5,094 nucleotides of DNA from Cytophagales bacterium. Lineage in GTDB: Bacteria; Bacteroidota; Bacteroidia; Cytophagales; Cyclobacteriaceae. The stretch lies in contig DMST01000391.1 of assembly GCA_003454975.1 (NCBI GenBank), forward strand, positions 1 through 5,094, read 5' to 3'. Under the pieces are notes generated by a model. It saw only the letters and a program-made list of their open reading frames with translations. It did no database searches and was not told the origin of the DNA. Below are positions 1 through 5,094 of this stretch, piece by piece. The position numbers and the translations under genes are program-made. Within the stretch, counting starts at the first letter, position 1. Each line of letters starts with the position of its first letter.

Positions 1-1570
1 CCTGGGCCGCCGTTAGGTGTCGCCAGTAAGCATTGAAGGGGTCCTGCTGGTATTCTTGCCAGGCCTGCTGCTCGGTCTGGCCGTGGGTAGGGGAGTTGAT
101 GTGGTCTTGGGCTCCCACCATCAGCTTTTGGATACCCGGTATGCCGTATACGCCCTGGAAGAAGTACGTTTTAGAAATCACCTGCTGCATGCTGCGGCCG
201 CTGCCAAAGCTGAACAGTTCTTCCAGATGGGCCAGCTGCGCCAGGAAGTCGGCCATGGTTTGCTCCATCAGCGCCAGGTATCCTTTTAGCTGCTTCACCT
301 TGCCGCGCACCGCTGGGTCGTCCATCCCAAATTCGCTGGCGTTGGTCAGGTTGTAGATGCTGGGCAGTTGGTATTGCATGGAGTAGTAGTCCTGCAAGTC
401 GTAATAGTTGCCCGAGATTTTCTCCGGAAATAGCTGCCCCTCGGCAGACAGGGCGGGCATCAACCGTTCCAGGTAATACCCAATTTTGGAGACGTTCAGC
501 TTGCCTACGGGGGCGTCGTTCTGTGTGAACGATACTTTGCAATACAGCTCGTGCCAGGTAAACAGGGGGATCTTTTTTACCGAAACTTCCTCTACAGGCG
601 GCTCGGGTTCTTCCCGTGGCGGAGGGTTGGCCTCGGTACTCGCAGTTGAATCCGTGACGGCACTTACTAACTCCTTACATGTAGTTTCCTGTACGGGTTT
701 ATAGATGAGGTTCTGTACCCGGTTGGTACCGTCCAGATTCAGGATCAATGATTCCAACTCATACCCTTGAATGTCCACCAGGCTTTTGGGCTCTGGTGAG
801 TTGGCGCTTGTTAGGTATCCCCGGCTTACCTTGGGGCCGGAGAAGATCATTTCGGTAGAATATCCGGCGGACTGGTGCTCGGGCAAGGTGTGCCACTCCG
901 GGAAGGGAGACACAAAGTGGTTGAGCGCAAACAGCAGCCGGGCGGCGTAGGCTTCGGGAATTACCTCCGGTTCTAGCCCAATGGTGACCGAGAACTCAGG
1001 AATTACGGTGGGGTACGCGGTAGGCGGGTGGAAGTGCTGGGCTACGTTGCTGTACTTATGCAGTACCTGCTGCACGCTCTGGAAAACCGGTGACATGGCG
1101 TTGGGCAGCGATGTCGGCGCTGGGCCCATCATGTCGGGCATGGTTTCCACCGTTACCGCTACTCCGGGCAGGTCCACCTGTGGAGGGGCAGCATCTTGCC
1201 ATTCCAGGGAAACATTTTTGATCAGAATGACCTCGTTGAGCAGTACCGTGCGGAAGTCTTCCAGCGTGATGGGGTTGGTGGTGAGGGCCTCTTGCGGCGG
1301 CACAAACTGGTCGTCGTAGGCGATTTTACCGTCCGAACGGGCCAGCAGATCCTGCATGGGCAGGTCGGCCTTAATGCCCAGCTCGGTAAGGGCGTACACC
1401 AGATTTTGTAGTAGCGTGATGCCTGGGTCGGAGGCGTTGTAGTTGGTCCATACTTCGCCCGAATACTTGGCTACGTGGCCGATGGCTTGCTCCATCAGCG
1501 CGGCATAGTCGATGCCCAGCGGCAGCGCCTCTTCGCGATTGATGACCGGTAGTGGCTTCGTAGTACTCAT
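1..1570 (-). CDS. eCIS baseplate J-like wedge protein, 3'-partial
   Basis: ATG at 1568-1570 opens a stop-free frame of 523 codons that runs off the left edge (last full codon at 2-4). The start overlaps the upstream stop as ATGA, which fixes it well. The N-terminus (residues 1-125) carries WTN (41-43) and DPGITLL (48-54), then YALTELG (59-65), FVPPQEALTTNPITLEDFR (88-106) and NEVILIKNVSLEW (112-124). This is the N-terminal signature of baseplate-J-like proteins of contractile tails. SGPKVSRGYL (244-253) resembles the family's 'GP....GfI' strand. YYSMQYQLPSIYNL (395-408), then KQLKGYLALMEQTMADFLAQ (426-445) with HLEELFS (447-453) and SKTYFFQGVYGIPGI (466-480), match blocks I recall from the second wedge protein of Bacteroidota eCIS (Cis12/Afp12-like). 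A Pro/Glu-rich stretch at 306-328 looks like a flexible loop. The product probably pairs with the upstream protein in the wedge. The C-terminus, where I would expect a further conserved helix of the 'LDHLLARF' kind, lies outside the window. Confidence 0.85.
   Translation of the reverse strand, partial: MSTTKPLPVINREEALPLGIDYAALMEQAIGHVAKYSGEVWTNYNASDPGITLLQNLVYALTELGIKADLPMQDLLARSDGKIAYDDQFVPPQEALTTNPITLEDFRTVLLNEVILIKNVSLEWQDAAPPQVDLPGVAVTVETMPDMMGPAPTSLPNAMSPVFQSVQQVLHKYSNVAQHFHPPTAYPTVIPEFSVTIGLEPEVIPEAYAARLLFALNHFVSPFPEWHTLPEHQSAGYSTEMIFSGPKVSRGYLTSANSPEPKSLVDIQGYELESLILNLDGTNRVQNLIYKPVQETTCKELVSAVTDSTASTEANPPPREEPEPPVEEVSVKKIPLFTWHELYCKVSFTQNDAPVGKLNVSKIGYYLERLMPALSAEGQLFPEKISGNYYDLQDYYSMQYQLPSIYNLTNASEFGMDDPAVRGKVKQLKGYLALMEQTMADFLAQLAHLEELFSFGSGRSMQQVISKTYFFQGVYGIPGIQKLMVGAQDHINSPTHGQTEQQAWQEYQQDPFNAYWRHLTAAQ
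587..655 (-). other. Pro/Glu-rich linker in the downstream baseplate protein (residues 306-328)
   Basis: About 23 residues, including STEANPPPREEPEPPVEE, separate the N-terminal J-like domain, which ends near VQNLIYKPVQETTCKELVS, from the next folded segment starting at KKIPLFTWHELY. The composition (Pro, Glu, Thr, Ser) predicts an extended, disordered, negatively charged spacer. It probably lies in a surface loop between beta strands. Confidence 0.65.
1567..1570 (-). promoter_or_regulatory. ATGA stop/start overlap coupling the two baseplate genes
   Basis: Read on the minus strand, the bases are ATGA: the ATG of the downstream gene shares TGA with the end of the upstream gene. The bases before it (about 1571-1590) read as an A-rich run followed by CAGCATACTGCC, with no purine-rich Shine-Dalgarno match, as is usual in Bacteroidota. 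Termination-reinitiation coupling is therefore the likely way the second protein is made, which would keep the two wedge proteins near equal amounts. The overlap is seen directly; the coupling is inferred. Confidence 0.85.
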
Positions 1571-4500
1571 GGCAGTATGCTGATTTTTTGGGTGAGCGAT
1601 GGTACTACCAAATAGGCTGCCGAACCGGGATCCAGTTCTTCGCGCAGTTGTTTTCGTGGATCATCTTCCAGGTAAATGGTGGTTTCAAAATTGAGCACCG
1701 ATTTTACCTTGGGTTGCTTTTTCAGGAAAGCGTAGATCACGCCCTTGGTCCAGGTTTTGGGTTGTTGACCGGCGTAGGGGTTGTCTTTAATCCAGGGGCT
1801 GAGGAAAAGCATCAACTCGGCTACCAGGGCATCAATGGCACCCAGAGGTTGGTCTCCGTCTTCAAATTTGATAATCGCCGTTACCGTGAGGTAGGCATAC
1901 AGCGGATTGTACACTTGTATGGTTTGCCCGGGAGGCGTAAGCGGTTTCAGGTAGTTGAGCGTGTCCAACATCAGGCGCGCAGTGGCTCGGGGGCGGTAGC
2001 GGTCGCTGCTCGTAGTCAGGGTAAAGGGTATTACCGTCATGTGTACCAGTCGCGGCTTACGTTCGGTGTTCCAGCATACCGTTTCCGTCCCGTTTTTGGT
2101 GCAAGGGCTGGGTTGGTCGCTGTATTCGTTGGTCGCCGCTAGCTGGAACAACTGAGGGAATTCCTCCAACGCCAGCGATTCATAATCTTGCAAACGGGAA
2201 GCCCGGCCTTTGTTTTGCAACCGCCACGCGGTAGACTGCCAGAATTCTGCTTCGGTTTGGTCGGCCCGGCCTACCAGCGAGGTCAGGGGCTGCGTAATGG
2301 TTTCCAGCTCTTCCATCACTACCACGGTTTGGGTGATGGTTTCGGGCAGCAGTGAGGGCATACCCGCCAGGGTATTGGTTACCCGGGTTGCGTTGGTGGC
2401 CAGGTAGCCCAGCCGCACTTTGATGTCATGGAGGGCATCCACGGTTACCACATCGCCCTCTTTGGTGCTGGGTGGCATTATCCGTAGCCATATCGTAGGT
2501 TGTTCGCCCGGGTAGGCCACCTGAGCGAAATCCGGTTGGGTATCGGCGGGCAGAATAAACTGGATGATGCCCGACTGCAACAGGCCGGAGGTGCCATCCT
2601 CTTTCAGTGGCAGATCTTTCCAGGTTCCATCGGTACTGGGGTATTGAATCTGCTGATTGGTGGTGGTATTGCTCTTCAGCGTTTGTACCGGGTTCTCTAC
2701 CACCAGCAGGAGGGTAAGCAGTTGTTCCAGCTGGGTTTGGGCCAGTCCTATGTAGGCGTAGCCTTCTTCGCCAAAGTAGGGGAGCCAGGTGGCCGTTTGT
2801 GGGTCGGCTACCTGCCACGTAGTCCAGGGGCCTTGGTGATAAAGCTGAATGCCTTCGGGGTTAGAATTCTCAAAACTCCACGTGTTCGTGCTTTGGTATT
2901 CCAGGGTGAAGTTTTTGGCTTTGGGAGCCAGCGGAGTGGCGGGTTGGGGTTCCAGGCAGATGATGGAACTGTAGGCCTCCCGTACCAGCACAATCAGTTT
3001 ATTTACATTGGTATCCAGTGTTTCCGAAATCGCCGCTAGGTCTGACCTTAGCTTGTCCCAAGCACTATTTACTACCGTTTGAATGTCATTTTTTAGCGTA
3101 CTCCAATCCATAGAGAGGCTACTGCCCTCTATGTCGCTTTTTAGGTTGGTCAGATCCTGTTTCAGGTCCGTCATGGTGGCGTTGGAGGTGGGCTGGGCAG
3201 CGGTTACCAAGGCCGTGAACCTATTTTGAATGGTCGTTAGCTGGTTTTTATACGCCGTTTCAATTTTGTCTATGATCTCATTTTTGGTGGCATCAGGGAT
3301 GGTATACGGTTCAGGCGTGGGTGTGCTTTCTCCCTCGCCTGCATTGGCATTTCCTTCACCTTCTGAAGTGGGGGCGTCGGTGTTGTCTCCTGCACCGGAT
3401 AGGTCCAGCGTAGCCACGTAAGCATCTACCGAGGCCGTAATGATCGATTCAATATCGTCATATACCCCCGTGGCCCAGGTCTTGCTATCTGAGTTCAGGG
3501 TTTCGAAGTAATCGTCGATAGAGGTTTGCAGCGCCGTGAGGGCTGCTTTGGATTCCTCCTCATCGTAGTTGTCGATCTTTTCGATCATGCTATCGATGGA
3601 GGCGGTCCAAGGTTTTTTGGCGTCGGCGAATTTTGTGTCTAGCGTAGGGCTAAAGGCATCAATCTTGGTGTTGATATCCGCCAGCAGTGCATCCCGCGAG
3701 GTATTATCAGGAAACCCATCGATGCTATCCAGGGAGTCCTGCGCTGCTTTAATGGCGTCCTTGATGGGCTGAGCCACGGCTATGGATTCGGAGTCCAGCG
3801 AGGTGGTATCCAGTAGGTTTTCCAGACTACAGATAGTAGGTGGTTTGTTGTTCACCGCCGCGTACATGGTGCGGGCGGTGTTCACATTGGTCACCTCGTT
3901 CACTACCCGGGGGTAGTCTTCCTTGCCAAAGCCTTGCACTGGATTGGCCAGGGTCATCCGCATAAAGCCTTGCACCGTGCCGGGCTTGTATTCTTCTATT
4001 ACCGGTTGGTCTGGGTTGTAGGCGTTTTGCCCGGCCAGATTTACTTCAATGGTCCAGGGGCCCTCATGCAGCGCCGTTTCTTTTCCAAACGCCTCTTTGG
4101 GCGTCAGGGGTTTGCCGTTGTCCCCGTTAGTTTGGTCTCCCGTTCCTGGAGTATCGGCTTTGTTACTCAGTACATTGTTAAACAGCCCGGTATAGGTAAG
4201 GTCTAGGTCAGTATCGGATAGCGGCAACGCGCTGCCCCATTCGCCCTGCTTGAGCACTTCTGCTTGCGCCTGAAATACCTGATTGAGGTAATACGGGGCT
4301 ATTTGTGGTTTGTCGTCACTATCAGCCGTGGCCTGCTTTAGGGGGTGCAGGTTGTACGATAGGTAATACCGGAAGTAGCTCTTGGTTAAGGGCAATTCGT
4401 CCCAGTTCACCGTCATCTTTACCTTCTGCAAGGGCTTGCAGAACAATTCTTGCCCTCCCAAATACCAATGGCTGTTTTTCAGTGGTTGTGCACCAAAGGG

Positions 4501-5094
4501 TAGGAAGGGTTTGGTAGGATCTACCGCTCCGTCATCGTTTTGCATCACGAAATTTTGAAAATCCTTCGCGTCCGTATCAATGGTTAGGTTAGACATTTTC
4601 AGCAACCGGAGGATGGGGTAGAACCGCTGCCCGTAGCTTTCATCATCGTTTGATTGCTGCCCCGTTAGCTGCATGCGGAAGATGGGCCAGGTGCTGTCAT
4701 ACCCTGGGCCGTGTACTTCGGCATTGTAGGGCGCCGTAGCCGGATGGTTGATGTCTAGCGCAAAGCTCAACACCAGCGTCACGGTCAGCGTATTTTCCGA
4801 ACTCGTGGCCTTGATACTCGATGCTTCGGTGCTCAGCTCCAGGGGTTGCCAGGCCTCCGCCGTGGTGATGTCCATATCGAATAAGGAAAGCACCGAGGCA
4901 TTGTTCAGCTTGGAGGTATTGGGCAAGTCGGCTTCTTGCGTAACCTTCAGCGTTAAGGAGAGTGTGAGGGTTCGTGTGCCGCTAGTGAGTAGCAAATCGG
5001 GGGCTGATACTGACCAGCCCAGGGTAGTGTCGGTTTCGGTGAGGGGGCCTTGTTGGTCGGCGCCCAGCGGTTGACCAAAGGTAGGCCAATAGCT
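1567..5094 (-). CDS. eCIS large baseplate wedge protein (gp6/baseplate-J-like), 5'-partial
   Basis: This frame is open from the right window edge to a TGA at 1567-1569, giving 1175 visible residues. The true start lies outside; a TTG at 4993-4995 is internal, because family-like sequence (SAPDLLLTSGTR, residues 30-41) spans it. Visible landmarks, in order: beta-rich N-terminus; PYNAEVHGPGYDSTWP (122-137); NDDGAVDPTKPFLPFG (186-201); GGQELFCKPL (213-222); NWDELP (230-235); GFMRMTLANPVQGFG (376-390); a roughly 290-residue helical insert (422-713); PATPLAPKAKNFTLEYQS (718-735); and a C-terminal gp6-like region with RLQNKGRASRLQDYE (958-972), VYNPLYAYLTV (1061-1071) and FLSPW (1097-1101). From memory of the family, these match large Bacteroidota eCIS baseplate proteins of the Afp11/Cis11 or Afp12/Cis12 kind. 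In that family the C-terminal part joins wedges into the ring around the spike hub. It has no membrane segment, as expected for a particle assembled in the cytoplasm. It is coupled to the next gene by ATGA. The family call is firm; which of the two wedge subunits it is remains uncertain. A contractile-phage origin is less likely. Confidence 0.88.
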   Translation of the reverse strand, partial: SYWPTFGQPLGADQQGPLTETDTTLGWSVSAPDLLLTSGTRTLTLSLTLKVTQEADLPNTSKLNNASVLSLFDMDITTAEAWQPLELSTEASSIKATSSENTLTVTLVLSFALDINHPATAPYNAEVHGPGYDSTWPIFRMQLTGQQSNDDESYGQRFYPILRLLKMSNLTIDTDAKDFQNFVMQNDDGAVDPTKPFLPFGAQPLKNSHWYLGGQELFCKPLQKVKMTVNWDELPLTKSYFRYYLSYNLHPLKQATADSDDKPQIAPYYLNQVFQAQAEVLKQGEWGSALPLSDTDLDLTYTGLFNNVLSNKADTPGTGDQTNGDNGKPLTPKEAFGKETALHEGPWTIEVNLAGQNAYNPDQPVIEEYKPGTVQGFMRMTLANPVQGFGKEDYPRVVNEVTNVNTARTMYAAVNNKPPTICSLENLLDTTSLDSESIAVAQPIKDAIKAAQDSLDSIDGFPDNTSRDALLADINTKIDAFSPTLDTKFADAKKPWTASIDSMIEKIDNYDEEESKAALTALQTSIDDYFETLNSDSKTWATGVYDDIESIITASVDAYVATLDLSGAGDNTDAPTSEGEGNANAGEGESTPTPEPYTIPDATKNEIIDKIETAYKNQLTTIQNRFTALVTAAQPTSNATMTDLKQDLTNLKSDIEGSSLSMDWSTLKNDIQTVVNSAWDKLRSDLAAISETLDTNVNKLIVLVREAYSSIICLEPQPATPLAPKAKNFTLEYQSTNTWSFENSNPEGIQLYHQGPWTTWQVADPQTATWLPYFGEEGYAYIGLAQTQLEQLLTLLLVVENPVQTLKSNTTTNQQIQYPSTDGTWKDLPLKEDGTSGLLQSGIIQFILPADTQPDFAQVAYPGEQPTIWLRIMPPSTKEGDVVTVDALHDIKVRLGYLATNATRVTNTLAGMPSLLPETITQTVVVMEELETITQPLTSLVGRADQTEAEFWQSTAWRLQNKGRASRLQDYESLALEEFPQLFQLAATNEYSDQPSPCTKNGTETVCWNTERKPRLVHMTVIPFTLTTSSDRYRPRATARLMLDTLNYLKPLTPPGQTIQVYNPLYAYLTVTAIIKFEDGDQPLGAIDALVAELMLFLSPWIKDNPYAGQQPKTWTKGVIYAFLKKQPKVKSVLNFETTIYLEDDPRKQLREELDPGSAAYLVVPSLTQKISILP
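2956..3831 (-). other. Helical acidic insert within the large baseplate protein (residues 422-713)
   Basis: The family-like sequence stops after NNKPPTI (residue 421) and resumes at LEPQPATPL (714). Joining those ends gives a continuous match to the family's 'NePYTP..kslsldY' segment as I remember it, so the stretch between looks inserted. It is rich in Asp, Glu, Ser, Thr and Ala with regularly spaced Ile and Leu, and low in Gly and Pro outside one linker, which suggests helix bundles or coiled coil. It has two halves, about 434-563 and 597-710. No Cys lies inside, but Cys 422 and Cys 713 sit at its two ends. GC over 3001-3840 is 424/840 (50.5%) by hand count, slightly lower than the 55-57% of flanking lines I sampled, so transfer is not strongly supported. 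I recognise no named domain. A surface-exposed or partner-binding role is inference. Confidence 0.65.
3307..3399 (-). other. Ser/Gly/Glu/Thr/Pro low-complexity linker (residues 566-596)
   Basis: Thirty-one residues made almost only of S, G, A, D, N, E, T and P, including TSEGEGNANAGEGESTPTPEP-like composition, sit in the middle of the helical insert. They separate its two helix-forming halves. There are no large hydrophobic residues, so it is very probably disordered and acts as a hinge. The coding DNA is not an exact tandem repeat. Confidence 0.75.
4105..4164 (-). other. Gly/Asp/Asn/Thr loop in the large baseplate protein (residues 311-330)
   Basis: Residues ADTPGTGDQTNGDNG, within positions 311-330, form a short polar, Gly-rich stretch without hydrophobic residues. 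It lies between LTYTGLFNNVLSN and the HEGPWTIEVNL strand. It reads as a flexible surface loop on an otherwise beta-rich domain. No known motif is seen. Confidence 0.6.

Noticed and set aside
260..1501. 15-base direct repeat (260-274 and 1487-1501)
   Set aside because: Both copies encode the common helix sequence ALMEQ in the same gene. The flanks do not match, so it is probably coincidence of codon use rather than a mobile or regulatory repeat.
1588..2142. 184-codon open frame on the plus strand
   Set aside because: It lies fully antisense to the conserved gp6-like C-terminal region. The translation is rich in Arg, Gly and Phe without family-like motifs, as expected from the complement of a well-used coding frame.
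2426..2818. 130-codon minus-strand frame inside the large gene
   Set aside because: It is a same-strand out-of-frame shadow. The real frame carries the conserved protein through it without interruption.
2500..3039. 179-codon open frame on the plus strand
   Set aside because: It is antisense to conserved baseplate sequence, and no start signal or recognisable domain is seen.
2956..3831. Recently acquired foreign DNA at the insert
   Set aside because: GC (50.5% over 3001-3840) is only slightly below the neighbours, the reading frame is clean, and there are no terminal inverted repeats or target duplications. Protein-level divergence explains it better than a recent mobile element.
4993..4995. 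TTG as start codon of the large gene
   Set aside because: The frame is open for 33 more codons to the window edge, and the upstream residues (GWSVSAPDLL) continue a family-like segment. The codon is an internal Leu.
4748..5074. Plus-strand frame with a Ser/Val-rich, membrane-like translation
   Set aside because: It is the complement of Thr/Leu-rich beta strands at the N-terminal part of the large baseplate protein. The hydrophobic look comes from that composition, not from a gene.

Overview
The window is coding from edge to edge on the minus strand. It holds two genes of one operon, both cut by the window: the larger upstream gene (1567-5094, 5' end missing) and the gene after it (1-1570, 3' end missing). 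They overlap by the four bases ATGA. I see no intergenic gap, RNA gene, mobile element, CRISPR array, promoter or terminator, and the long plus-strand open frames are antisense shadows.

Both products look like baseplate proteins of an extracellular contractile injection system (eCIS; Afp/PVC/MAC/AlgoCIS type, phage-tail-like). The upstream product carries the N-terminal beta-rich segments, the 'NDDGAVDP.KPF.PFG' block and a C-terminal gp6/baseplate-J-like region that I associate with the large eCIS baseplate wedge protein. The downstream product carries the baseplate-J-type N-terminal motif W-T-N-x(4)-DPGITLL, the YYSMQ..LP block and the 'YL..MEQ..A.FLAQL.HLEELFS' helix. In characterised eCIS clusters two such proteins (Cis11/Cis12, Afp11/Afp12) are encoded side by side and form the wedges that link the central spike hub to the sheath. 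The gene order and tight coupling here fit that.

The organism is most likely a member of the Bacteroidota, perhaps a Cytophagales-type environmental bacterium. Reasons: the family variant of the baseplate proteins, no Shine-Dalgarno sequence before the internal start (an A-rich stretch instead), and GC in the low-to-mid fifties. This assignment is inference.

The main oddity is in the upstream gene. About 290 residues of acidic, helix-forming, cysteine-free sequence (DNA about 2956-3831) interrupt the otherwise recognisable baseplate protein at one sharp point. The insert has two helical halves joined by a Ser/Gly/Glu/Thr/Pro linker, contains three copies of an 11-residue pattern, and is bracketed by two cysteines. 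Shorter low-complexity loops interrupt both proteins elsewhere. The insert is the best candidate here for something lineage-specific, such as a surface-exposed or partner-binding domain on the injection machine.
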